From positions 1-21,146 of the forward strand of contig JAYQWG010000033.1 in the NCBI GenBank assembly GCA_038150225.1: DNA of 21,146 nt. The letters are read 5' to 3'. The notes under the pieces are model-generated. The model made no database searches and was not told the DNA's origin. It saw only the letters and a program-made list of their open reading frames with translations. Every line of letters starts with the position of its first letter. Within the stretch, counting starts at the first letter, position 1. Positions 7,725-14,739 of this stretch are shown here, one piece after another. Position numbers and translations under genes: made by a program. Origin of the DNA: Lucifugimonas sp038150225. Its GTDB lineage: Bacteria; Chloroflexota; Dehalococcoidia; Lucifugimonadales; Lucifugimonadaceae.

Positions 7725-8513
7725 TTGATCAACACTTTGCTGCTCGGCGGAAAGGGAACCATCGGTTCTGGGCTTCGGACGTACCTTCCAATGTTGGACT
7801 CCCAGTACTCGGTTACATCAGCCGATCTCCCGGGTAGTCCCGACAAGGCAACTCATCCCGACGCTCACCGGCAGTTCCTCGATCTAGACTTAGCGAATGA
7901 CGATGCTGGTTTGCGCGAGGCATTGAAGGGACGCGACCTGGTTGTTTATCTCGCGCGACTGGATTCGCTAAGCGACATGAATGCAATGACCGACAGGGTG
8001 TTCTGGGCGATCATGGACGTCTGCCCTGAAGCAGTAGTGATTGGCTCCAGCTCGGTTCATGCGACCGGCGGGGCCTATTACGGCTACACCCGTGAGGACA
8101 ATTCACCGATCGCCAATAGACGGTTCGATGAAGTGAATCCCTGGCCCGAGCCGTTGTCAGTAATGACTGAGCCGTGTCCGACAGGCGATTACGGCGTCGA
8201 GAAAGCCTATGTTGAAGCGTGGTGTCACCGGCTTGGCGCGCACGGGCAAAGTGCAGTTGCCGCTCGATGGGGTGGGATCAACGAAACCAATGGTCCCAAG
8301 GATGAAATCTCCTATTTCACCGTCTGGTGTCACCAGGAAGATTCCGCTCGATTCGTCGATGCTTGCTACAAAACTGCTCGTGCTGGAAAGCTTCGCCCGA
8401 GCGCTCATTACTACGTAATTTCCGACAACAAGTACAACATCTTCGACATTGAAACAACGCGCCATGAGATCGGATACGACCCCCAGCACGACGCTGAGAA
8501 TCACGTTCTGTAA
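7725..8513 (+). CDS. NAD(P)-dependent epimerase/dehydratase (extended SDR, uronate-dehydrogenase-like)
   Basis: The 262-residue protein starts at TTG 7725 directly before the first Rossmann strand. The nucleotide-binding loop is GGKGTIG (residues 8-14). The active site is YGVEK, with Tyr156 and Lys160, and a Ser-rich strand (IGSSSVHATGG) supplies the catalytic Ser. The C-terminal segment IFDIETTRHEIGYDPQ resembles that of uronate dehydrogenases and UDP-sugar epimerases. It would oxidise or epimerise a sugar or uronic acid with NAD(P), but the substrate is uncertain. It lies 58 bases after the sulfatase on the same strand and is probably in the same operon, which fits desulfation followed by oxidation of a sugar acid. 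Confidence 0.85.
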   Translation: MINTLLLGGKGTIGSGLRTYLPMLDSQYSVTSADLPGSPDKATHPDAHRQFLDLDLANDDAGLREALKGRDLVVYLARLDSLSDMNAMTDRVFWAIMDVCPEAVVIGSSSVHATGGAYYGYTREDNSPIANRRFDEVNPWPEPLSVMTEPCPTGDYGVEKAYVEAWCHRLGAHGQSAVAARWGGINETNGPKDEISYFTVWCHQEDSARFVDACYKTARAGKLRPSAHYYVISDNKYNIFDIETTRHEIGYDPQHDAENHVL

Positions 8514-8732
8514 GAAAGTGTTCCGCTCATCAGCGACCTACCAGAATGGTTGATCATACGACCTGAGCTTAGGTTAAACGAATCTGAGGTACCGGCGGTT
8601 GAAGTCCTGTACTCAAGACTTGTCGGTCGTGGTGATGGTGGGCGAATTGAGTATGACCGTCATCAATCGGTCTGGAAGTTCCTCAGCTACATCGGTGAAA
8701 AGTACCCACTGCTTTTTTCTGGGCTGGAATAA
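8514..8732 (+). pseudogene. Remnant of a small conserved protein gene, truncated at both ends
   Basis: An open frame runs from just after the epimerase stop to TAA/TAG-type closure at 8730-8732 and reads PLISDLPEWL, then ESEVPAVEVLYSRLV, then YDRHQSVWKFLSYI and YPLLFSG. This has the character of the N-terminal part of a conserved protein whose homologues, as I recall them, continue from an LFHG-like motif for another 100 residues or more. No ATG or GTG lies at the head; the only usable start is TTG at 8550, which would discard the conserved beginning. Downstream DNA is AT-rich and non-coding. The simplest reading is a decayed gene. It could instead be a 60-residue protein from TTG 8550. The family assignment is from memory. 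Confidence 0.45.
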
Positions 8733-8752
8733 CCTTCTGAGTGACTAAAAAA

Positions 8753-8822
8753 TATGTAAACAATATCATGTAACTATTTACATGTAATAGTTGTCATGTA
8801 TTGTTGTCTTTGTAACGAAATT
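8753..8822 (+). repeat. Five-unit 14-bp tandem array with YATGTAA heads (operator-like)
   Basis: Five units begin at 8753, 8767, 8781, 8795 and 8809, exactly 14 bp apart. Their first seven bases are TATGTAA, CATGTAA, CATGTAA, CATGTAT and TTTGTAA. The second halves are AT-rich and less conserved. The same bases form dyads: CATGTAA/TTACATG (8767-8773 and 8778-8784), ATGTAAA/TTTACAT (8754-8760 and 8777-8783) and the perfect palindrome TTACATGTAA (8778-8787). The array ends 10 bases before the start codon of a winged-helix regulator, so autoregulatory operator sites are the likely role. It has no spacers and is not a CRISPR array. Confidence 0.75.
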
Positions 8823-8832
8823 TTGATTACTG

Positions 8833-9138
8833 ATGACTTCTATTTCACCAACCTGGACATTTCTCACTAACCACACGCACACGTTGCTGGTCATTTGGCG
8901 GCAACCTGATGTTCGTGTTCGAGATATTGCCGAGCAGGTTGGAATTACCGAGCGGGCAGTAATGAGAATAATTCGTGAGCTGACTGACGCCGGATTTATT
9001 TCGATCACTAAACAGGGTCGTGAAAACCGCTACGAAGTGGTTAGCGATCTTCACCTAAGGCACCCGCTCGAAAGGAACCGTACGGTAGGTCAACTACTCG
9101 ACGTTCTTTCGAAAGGTGAACCTATTGTGTCTGGTTAG
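8833..9138 (+). CDS. Small winged helix-turn-helix transcriptional regulator (MarR/ArsR-like)
   Basis: The 101-residue protein is a compact DNA-binding domain. A helix-turn-helix spans about residues 26-55 (VRVRDIAEQVGITERAVMRI), followed by a recognition-helix extension (RELTDAGFI) and a wing (KQGRENRYEV, about 61-71). The tail HPLERNRTVGQLLDVL is a typical end for this small family and may dimerise. No sensor domain or metal-binding cysteines are present. The ATG at 8833 lacks a clear Shine-Dalgarno sequence. The 14-bp repeat array immediately upstream is the obvious candidate binding site, suggesting autoregulation. The regulated targets are unknown; the alpha-beta-barrel-like gene at 9380 is a candidate. 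Confidence 0.85.
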   Translation: MTSISPTWTFLTNHTHTLLVIWRQPDVRVRDIAEQVGITERAVMRIIRELTDAGFISITKQGRENRYEVVSDLHLRHPLERNRTVGQLLDVLSKGEPIVSG

Positions 9139-9379
9139 CACTCTAAGGTTTAGACGGATCCTTGAACGTGGCTGAATTCAAATAGTTCGAAGCACACATT
9201 TAAATAGTTCTCAGGAAATGAGACTTGCAAAATCGGGATCGAAAATCTCAGAAGTAAATCTCAACAACGTAGTGGTTGCTGTTCAACTGAACTATAAGCA
9301 GGTGGGAACAGACTCACCGATGAGGTAAATGTAGCTCGGCTCGGATCTTCGACCGGGACTCAACAGAGATGAGTATCGA

Positions 9380-9682
9380 ATGCAATACATGGTAGAACTT
9401 GAACACAGAGCTGAGTCCTGCATCGCCGGAGATCCAGCTGGCATTCACGCTCGATCATTCGCCCAACTCACCGATTATGCATCCGAAAATGGACTAGAAA
9501 TACTGGGTGGTTGGTTATTCCCAGTCGGGCATCGAATGTGGTTCATCGTTGACGCTGAAAATGGACACGATGTGCAACAGCTTTTCTTCGATGCCAAGGT
9601 TCACTTGTGGAGCTCAATCTCGGTCAATCCGGTGAACGACTACGACTCTTTTCTCAGGAACATCCTCTTGCCCGCACAGTAG
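9380..9682 (+). CDS. Small dimeric alpha-beta-barrel-like protein, DUF3303-like
   Basis: The 100-residue protein begins MQYMVELEH, an edge strand typical of ferredoxin-like dimeric barrel proteins, and continues with helix ARSFAQLTDYASENG, strand ILGGWLFPVGHRMWFIVDA, helix HDVQQLFF and strand SSISVNPV. This strand-helix-strand order resembles DUF3303/muconolactone-isomerase-like domains, often linked to small-molecule detoxification, but no catalytic residues are assigned. It is preceded by 241 bases without a gene and a weak AGATGAG near the start. A strong terminator follows, so it is probably monocistronic. No specific function is claimed. Confidence 0.7.
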   Translation: MQYMVELEHRAESCIAGDPAGIHARSFAQLTDYASENGLEILGGWLFPVGHRMWFIVDAENGHDVQQLFFDAKVHLWSSISVNPVNDYDSFLRNILLPAQ

Positions 9683-9735
9683 ATTTACCTTTCGGCGTTG
9701 TATCAGGAAAGAACCCACCTGAATGCAAGTGATGT

Positions 9736-9766
9736 AAAAACCCCGATCACATGATCGGGGTTTTTT
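9736..9766. terminator. Bidirectional intrinsic terminator between convergent genes
   Basis: The stem CCCCGATC (9741-9748) pairs with GATCGGGG (9753-9760) around the loop ACAT. Five A residues flank it on the left and six T residues on the right. It serves the 9380 gene on the plus strand and, read in reverse, the TM2 gene ending at 9796. Confidence 0.93.
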
Positions 9767-9795
9767 AACTTTTGTCCGGCTCTGAAAGACTATGA

Positions 9796-10125
9796 CTACG
9801 GTTTGATCTTGAGACCATCACTGTCTTTGAAGTTACCAGTTGCAATCAGAATTAGGTCAATCAAAGGCCATATACCGAAGAATCCGCCAAAGGTCAGAAT
9901 GGTGAGGATTCCAGTACCGATCTTGCCCACATAGAAACGGTGAACACCGAGTGCTCCTAGCAAGAAGCACAGAATCAGCGCTGCGACAAATGACTTAGGG
10001 CTCGCATTGACCGAGTCTGGCGGTGCGAACTGCCTGACCCCGCAATTCGGGCATATTTCCGCGGCTGCTCTGATTGATTCCCCGCAAGTACTACAGAATT
10101 TGTTCGCTATTTGTTGTGTTGACAT
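9796..10125 (-). CDS. Zinc-ribbon and TM2 domain membrane protein
   Basis: The 109-residue protein opens with a zinc ribbon whose ligands are Cys11, Cys14, Cys25 and Cys28 (CSTC and CPNC). A short linker leads to a TM2 domain: a first helix about residues 46-60, the conserved turn GALGVHRFYVGK, and a second helix about 70-95 with GGFFGIWPLIDLILI and a terminal TGNFKDSDG motif. TM2 proteins are small inner-membrane proteins of unclear role; the domain is widespread in bacteria. The start is ATG with a weak AGGA further upstream. Its 3' end faces the shared bidirectional terminator. Confidence 0.92.
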   Translation of the reverse strand: MSTQQIANKFCSTCGESIRAAAEICPNCGVRQFAPPDSVNASPKSFVAALILCFLLGALGVHRFYVGKIGTGILTILTFGGFFGIWPLIDLILIATGNFKDSDGLKIKP

Positions 10126-10214
10126 AATTTGATCGCATCCTACTTAGTTGGATCTTGAACCTGACCCATCCTATGCGTCCATATCGGATATTCTGAATCG
10201 TACACGACTACGGT

Positions 10215-10643
10215 ATGTCCAACGAGAACGAATTAAGTACACCTAAACTACTGTCCGGTGGAAATCCGCAGATTCCGAAGGGTGACGGCGACTAGTACGT
10301 ACAAGCGTACATATCCGCCATGCCATCGTGGAAGCAACGCGTAGGACAGATTATCGACGATCTTGTGACCCTAATTTTGCCCGATGTCCGCAAGTCTGTC
10401 AGATGGAATTCACCGTTCTATGGAATCGAAGATTACGGCTGGTTCTTGAGTTTTCATTGCTTCACGAAGTACGTGAAAGTCACCTTCTTAAATGGATTAT
10501 CTCTTGAACCTCTGGCTCCAGGCAGTTCGAAACATCAACATGTTCGATATCTCGACATCCGGCAAGATGACGAAATAGATTTAGACCAATTACAAAAATG
10601 GATACAACAAGGTTCTAAGGTGCGCGGAGAAGACCTTTTTTAG
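10215..10643 (+). pseudogene. DUF1801-like gene interrupted by an in-frame amber stop at codon 27
   Basis: The frame from ATG 10215 reads NPQIPKGDGD, then TAG at 10293-10295, then YVQAYISAMPSWKQRVGQ and onward without further interruption to 10643. Relatives of this family, as I recall them, carry a continuous stretch of the type KGDGDxxVQAYIxAMPGWK, so the stop replaces a single residue and the flanks stay in register. The rest is well preserved: VRKSVRWNSPFYG, GWFLSFHCF, TKYVKVTF and VRYLDIRQDDE. Either the gene is freshly inactivated or a shorter 107-residue product is made from ATG 10320. Function of the family is not firmly known. A base-call error at the TAG is a real alternative. TAG is used as a normal stop by other genes here, so codon reassignment is unlikely. 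Confidence 0.75.
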
Positions 10644-10789
10644 CTACTCTCCTTGGACGCGGCGCTGTTGAGCGTGCGCACCAGCTCTATCTTGATCATG
10701 GTCTGGGCGCACGAGACGATGCTACTGCAATGCAATTCCTAATCCCGGGTTGGGAGTTCGACAACAAGCGGCCTGCACTGGTGAGGTAG
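10619..10789 (+). pseudogene. Possible gene scrap: C-terminal piece of a dehydrogenase-like protein
   Basis: A frame without a start codon, open from 10619, reads LLGRGAVERAHQLYLDHG, then LGARDDATAMQFL, and ends at TAG 10787-10789. From about 10645 the composition and helix-like pattern look like real protein, resembling the C-terminal helices of beta-hydroxyacid or 6-phosphogluconate-type dehydrogenases. It overlaps the end of the DUF1801-like frame by 25 bases, and the protein-like part begins just after that gene's stop. A deletion junction near 10645 would explain it. Assignment is tentative and rests on pattern only. Confidence 0.3.
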
Positions 10790-10900
10790 CAGGGTTCTGT
10801 AATTCCATCCAGATAGGGATTCAGAGCAATTAATCCAGATAGACCGTACGGGTGAACTTCAGGATTCTCGCTCCGACATCTCGTTTTCGCAGAGTTGTTT

Positions 10901-13276
10901 TCAGCCGTCCCAGCACTCAGTGTTCTGTACGTGTATAGAGTAAAAAACTTGTTGGCTTTGCTTTACGTCGAAACCAAGAATGCGTGCTTTGTAAATGCCT
11001 TTGGTCAAACCGTCATCTGTTTTTATGCTTGCTCGCTCCCATACTGATTTTCCGGATTGACCTGCTGCGAAAGTAACACCGTCAGGGTTGACTAGATGTA
11101 TGTCTATATCGTTGTGCCCCTGATCTGATCCCTCTGGCCACCATATTGCTGACTGAATCCCGCATGCCCCCTCAGGAACGTCAAGGTTTACTGTGACAAT
11201 ATCTCCTGTGTTGTTTAATTGAGCAGTCCCGAAACTGAGGGATCCATTTACAAACATTTTTGGCCGGCCGACACCTTCAATGTTAAGGGTCGATATGTTG
11301 GGTTCAACACCAATGTAGTCGTACGAACCTTCCCAGAAAGTTTGGTTTTCTCCGCTGCCCAGAACTGCTGCGTAAACATGCCCAGGTGAAAGCCAGGATG
11401 CAAAGTTGCTGGCTAACTCTAAAAAGTTGTTGTAAATCTGAGCCATCGCAGCTATCGAGGGGCTAGCTGCACTTGTTCCACCGAACGAACCAGTAGCGGT
11501 GTCGTTGTTCGCTCTTCCGGTCTCCCAGTTTGTGTAACCAAGGATATCCGGCTTGTATCGTCCGTCTGGCGTAGGGCCACGGTTCGAGTAGGAACAAATA
11601 TCTGAACTGACTCCATTTGAATTACAGGGAGGATCAATTTCATGAGCTCCCACGGCTATCGCTTTGTGGGCTCCACCGCCCACACCCCCGAATGCAGGCT
11701 CAACCATTTGAACGCCATTCTCGTCGTTTGCAATTCCTGGAGTCCGAGTGACGTTGTCATCACACGCAAAGTCGTTCCAGCCGACATTAGATGGTGGAGC
11801 TTGGAAATTTCCAGCACTGCAAGCGCTGTTACCTGACGACGTGAACACACCCATGCCTAGATCGTAAGCGTTGTCAAAATCAGGATTCATTGAGTTCGAC
11901 CCGAAACCTCCATAAGAATGATTTGATATGAGGCTTCCTTCGACAATGGCTTTTTGAATTGCTCTTGAGGTACCCAAATAGGGAGTCGAATTTTCTTCAG
12001 CATTTGGAGTTGCGGGATTCGGTAAAGGACTCGCTTTCCATACATCAGTTGTAACTCGAGTAATCCCACGTAATTCAGAGCTGATGTCATCCGAACCACT
12101 GATACCCGCTTTGATAGGAGTGCCATGTCCGTTATTGTTCACGGCAAAATCCATAACGTTGTAGTTAGGGAAATTGGTGCCAGGTGCACCATTTGGCGAA
12201 CTACCGTCTCCCCAGCAAGTATCTCCTCCGTTGAAACAGTCCCCCGAGTAGTCTCCCACTTGGTCATCGACCATGTCATGAGTCAGGCGAATGCCGCTAT
12301 CTATGACTGCAAGAACTCCCCAGTCCAGATTCAAGCTTTCATAAGGTGTTGTGCGGAGTTGCTGCCTGACATCAAGCATGTCGTTTGCAGCATCACCGTC
12401 TGGGCCTTGAGCGATTACAGCTTCCTCATTCAGGGAAATGTTGATCACATGATCCAGCTCAGCCAGAACTTTTACACTGTCTAGCGCGACGGTAATTATC
12501 GGAGTATTGGCAATCCACGGAACGTACACGGTGTCGAATTTGATCTTCCCTCTAAGAAGTTCTCTGAATTCATCAAATTGCCCCTTTCTGGCATCCTTGA
12601 TCTTCTGGATTTCAACCTGTCTTACTGCATTGATCTGTTTCCACTCATCGCTTCCTCTTTTGGCATCTTTGAATCTGGGGAGTGGACTCAGGTCTAAGTC
12701 ATCTCTCAGGTTTACGACGATATCAATGAGTTCATCCGGATTTCCATTTTCAAGTTTGCTTCGCAGCGCAGGTGAATATTTTGGTATTTCAACAGTAGGC
12801 GGCTGTTCACCTTTTGAATAAGGAAGAATCGCTCCAGTAATGTAGGTGACTACAGCTATTTCACTTACGATGCGATCAGGTACACCATCGGCGGATGGTG
12901 TATTTACAAATATTCCTTCGAACCCGGCTTTACCCGAAACGTCTTTCCCGTTCAGTTTTCCTAGCGCCATCCATGCCGGGTTACTGAATTCCATCGATTG
13001 TTTTATAGATGCTTCGTCGATTTCTTCCGCAGGATCGCTATCATCCGGTTCTCCGGTTACATTTCCTAAATCTACGGTTGATTCGGGAGTTCGCTCAATC
13101 TCATCATCCAGCGCCTCTAATGTCGTTTCGGCTGTAACTTGTGTTTGTGTCTCTCTGATCTGTTCTCCGTACTGCGCTTCGAAGTCCTCCTCACACCCCA
13201 TAAAAATTACCGCTACTGAACACAATAAGATTAGTAGGAATCCTCGAAAGGCAATGTAGTTTCTCTTAATCAGCAA
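10901..13276 (-). CDS. Subtilisin-family (S8) serine protease, predicted lipoprotein
   Basis: The 791-residue protein starts at TTG, supported by GGGAG seven bases upstream. A lipoprotein signal peptide (charged KR, hydrophobic residues 13-26) ends in the lipobox-like IFMGC, so Cys28 should be lipidated; Phe at -3 is not the commonest residue. An acidic, Thr-rich linker (about 29-95) follows. Residues about 180-285 look like an I9/fervidolysin-type propeptide. The peptidase domain carries Asp326 (VIDSGIRLTHD), His384 (NGHGT), oxyanion Asn483 (SSGN) and Ser602 (GGTSAASP). A C-terminal beta-rich domain (about 700-790, with HNDIDIHLVNPDG) resembles pre-peptidase C-terminal or P-type domains. Several Cys residues in the catalytic and C-terminal parts could form disulfides outside the cytoplasm. 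It likely degrades extracellular protein while tethered to the envelope. It is flanked by convergent and divergent genes and appears monocistronic. Confidence 0.93.
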   Translation of the reverse strand: MLIKRNYIAFRGFLLILLCSVAVIFMGCEEDFEAQYGEQIRETQTQVTAETTLEALDDEIERTPESTVDLGNVTGEPDDSDPAEEIDEASIKQSMEFSNPAWMALGKLNGKDVSGKAGFEGIFVNTPSADGVPDRIVSEIAVVTYITGAILPYSKGEQPPTVEIPKYSPALRSKLENGNPDELIDIVVNLRDDLDLSPLPRFKDAKRGSDEWKQINAVRQVEIQKIKDARKGQFDEFRELLRGKIKFDTVYVPWIANTPIITVALDSVKVLAELDHVINISLNEEAVIAQGPDGDAANDMLDVRQQLRTTPYESLNLDWGVLAVIDSGIRLTHDMVDDQVGDYSGDCFNGGDTCWGDGSSPNGAPGTNFPNYNVMDFAVNNNGHGTPIKAGISGSDDISSELRGITRVTTDVWKASPLPNPATPNAEENSTPYLGTSRAIQKAIVEGSLISNHSYGGFGSNSMNPDFDNAYDLGMGVFTSSGNSACSAGNFQAPPSNVGWNDFACDDNVTRTPGIANDENGVQMVEPAFGGVGGGAHKAIAVGAHEIDPPCNSNGVSSDICSYSNRGPTPDGRYKPDILGYTNWETGRANNDTATGSFGGTSAASPSIAAMAQIYNNFLELASNFASWLSPGHVYAAVLGSGENQTFWEGSYDYIGVEPNISTLNIEGVGRPKMFVNGSLSFGTAQLNNTGDIVTVNLDVPEGACGIQSAIWWPEGSDQGHNDIDIHLVNPDGVTFAAGQSGKSVWERASIKTDDGLTKGIYKARILGFDVKQSQQVFYSIHVQNTECWDG

Positions 13277-13584
13277 ACTGATTCTCCCGAAATAGAATGA
13301 AATTCATGTAAGTGCTGGGTGTGATATCGACTATTCGCAGAATATAAGGTGATTAGGTCAACGACGACACTATCAGACTAGTCTTTACCCCTCGCTTCTA
13401 GAGCGATTACACGAGAAGCCCCAGAATGGGTTTAGATTTCGTTACTTATCTTTTCTCAGTAAACGATTTATTTCAATTACACGTTTGTGATAAAGGGAAA
13501 ATATACATTGAACCCGAATTTGTTATTACGTAAGAGGTGAATTAGACGAATCCTACGAACATTAGTTCCCTTGGAGAGGAAACG
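13277..13584. other. Divergent intergenic region (308 bases)
   Basis: The gap lies between the leftward protease and the rightward membrane protein and should hold both promoters. It is AT-rich toward 13440-13530. No coding frame, RNA gene or terminator hairpin is seen, and no promoter is clear enough to name. Confidence 0.5.
13284..13288 (-). promoter_or_regulatory. Ribosome binding site GGGAG for the TTG-started protease
   Basis: Minus-strand GGGAG lies seven bases before TTG 13276. The signal peptide begins directly after this codon, so the unusual start is well supported. Confidence 0.75.
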
Positions 13585-14217
13585 ATGCAATTATCTAAAT
13601 CAACGTCCTGGGGACTGATCCTTGGTGGGTTATTTACGCTATTCGGATTCATTGCAATTGGTCTGGTGCTGGGCCTGTTGGAAGATGATATTGCCCCAGC
13701 TGATGAACTCAAGGCAATGCAGGACAATCAGTTATTTGTGGGCGTCATGACAGTGCTGATTGTTGGCTTGTTCACATACTTGGCAAAGTCGTTGCTAGAG
13801 GTGGCACAGGCAATCAAAGTTCCAGATGGATGGTACGTGTACCTTCGTATGCTGGTTATAGTGATGCTAGTTACTCTATTCGTCGCCATAGCTCCTGCGC
13901 TGATAGTCTCTGAAGAAACTACAGAGGATAATTTTGTAACACTTAGCCTAATGGGAGAAGCGGTCGACGCTGTTCAGATTATTGCTGGAGGTTTTGTATA
14001 TATCATTCTTGCTGTTTTCGCTCTGAAAAACGGTACCGGCAATAGAATCTTCAGGACTCTCATAGCCCTTCTTGGTCTGTTCGCTCTACTGGATATTGTC
14101 GGCGTGATAGGGCCTGCTAGCGAGGCAGATGATTTCATAGGGTTTGTTGTCTGGATTTTATGGAGTGTTTGCTTGGTTGGAATTGGGATACAGGGTCTTA
14201 CAACCAAAGAAGTTTGA
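13585..14217 (+). CDS. Unrecognised six-helix integral membrane protein (210 aa)
   Basis: I do not recognise a named family. The protein has about six hydrophobic helices at roughly residues 9-30, 51-71, 88-108, 126-147, 154-173 and 182-203. The loop after helix 1 is acidic (LEDDIAPADEL), as in the protein at 548-1165. The segment GGFVYIILAVFALKNG followed by TLIALLGLFALL aligns by eye with the matching region of that protein, suggesting distant paralogy. GGAGAGG at 13573-13579 is a good ribosome binding site for the ATG. A terminator follows within 20 bases of the stop, so the gene stands alone. No catalytic or ligand motif is visible. Confidence 0.75.
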   Translation: MQLSKSTSWGLILGGLFTLFGFIAIGLVLGLLEDDIAPADELKAMQDNQLFVGVMTVLIVGLFTYLAKSLLEVAQAIKVPDGWYVYLRMLVIVMLVTLFVAIAPALIVSEETTEDNFVTLSLMGEAVDAVQIIAGGFVYIILAVFALKNGTGNRIFRTLIALLGLFALLDIVGVIGPASEADDFIGFVVWILWSVCLVGIGIQGLTTKEV

Positions 14218-14230
14218 GCGAGCATAATTT

Positions 14231-14262
14231 AAAAAGGTCCCTGCGTCGCAGGGACCTTTTTT
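14231..14262. terminator. Intrinsic terminator after the membrane protein
   Basis: The stem GGTCCCTGC (14236-14244) pairs with GCAGGGACC (14248-14256) around a three-base loop, flanked by five A residues and six T residues. It starts about a dozen bases after the stop at 14217 and could work in both directions. Confidence 0.93.
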
Positions 14263-14423
14263 GTTTCTACTTTTCACACTAAATATTTTCGAATCCGGAC
14301 GTGCGATCAACAACTAGTACTCAACACTTCGCAAGACTCTTCAGGTTGCATTTAATCTCCCATGACAAACATCGCTGTTGAATTGCTGCAATCGATTTAA
14401 TTCGCGCTATTGGAGTAACTAAC

Positions 14424-14457
14424 AGAAAAGCCCTCACATTTCTGCGAGGGCTTTTCT
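14424..14457 (-). terminator. Intrinsic terminator downstream of tRNA-Gly
   Basis: A 12-bp inverted repeat (AGAAAAGCCCTC at 14424-14435 with its complement at 14446-14457) encloses a 10-base loop. On the minus strand the 3' arm ends in CTTTTCTGTT, giving a U-rich tail 15 bases beyond the tRNA end. It may also back up the plus-strand terminator at 14231. Confidence 0.8.
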
Positions 14458-14471
14458 AGTTTAGGTTCAAC

Positions 14472-14546
14472 TGGAGCGGAAGACGAGATTCGAACTCGCG
14501 ACCCTCTCCTTGGCAAGGAGATGCTCTACCACTGAGCCACTTCCGC
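14472..14546 (-). tRNA. tRNA-Gly, anticodon GCC, with encoded CCA
   Basis: Read on the minus strand, acceptor stem GCGGAAG pairs with CTTCCGC, followed by discriminator T and encoded CCA (14472-14474). The anticodon stem TCTCC/GGAGA encloses the loop TTGCCAA, giving anticodon GCC. D arm (GCTC...GAGC) and T arm (GAGTTCGAATCTC) are normal. The length of 75 nt includes the CCA. Confidence 0.97.
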
Positions 14547-14739
14547 ATCCTTTGAATTTACCAAATGCTTTACTAGTTGGCGACAGTTTGGGGGGTTATT
14601 GAAATTGTTTTTGTTTGATGAGTATCGTAGTTTCCAAACCCATACAACTCCGAAGGTCACTCCATAGTTCGACTTTGTACAGCACATGCTTTGGTAGGTA
14701 TCTCATTGACCCTTCTACAAGATCAGGTTGAAGGAGGTG

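Noticed and set aside
8753..8822. Repeat array as a CRISPR
   Set aside because: Units are 14 bp, directly adjacent, without unique spacers, and no cas gene is near.
10293..10295. TAG read as a sense codon (genetic code change)
   Set aside because: TAG is the normal terminator of other genes here, for example at 1163-1165, 2418-2420 and the end of hyuB copy 2.
12125..13259. Long plus-strand open frames opposite the protease
   Set aside because: They mirror the codon pattern of the subtilase and have no start signals or domain features.
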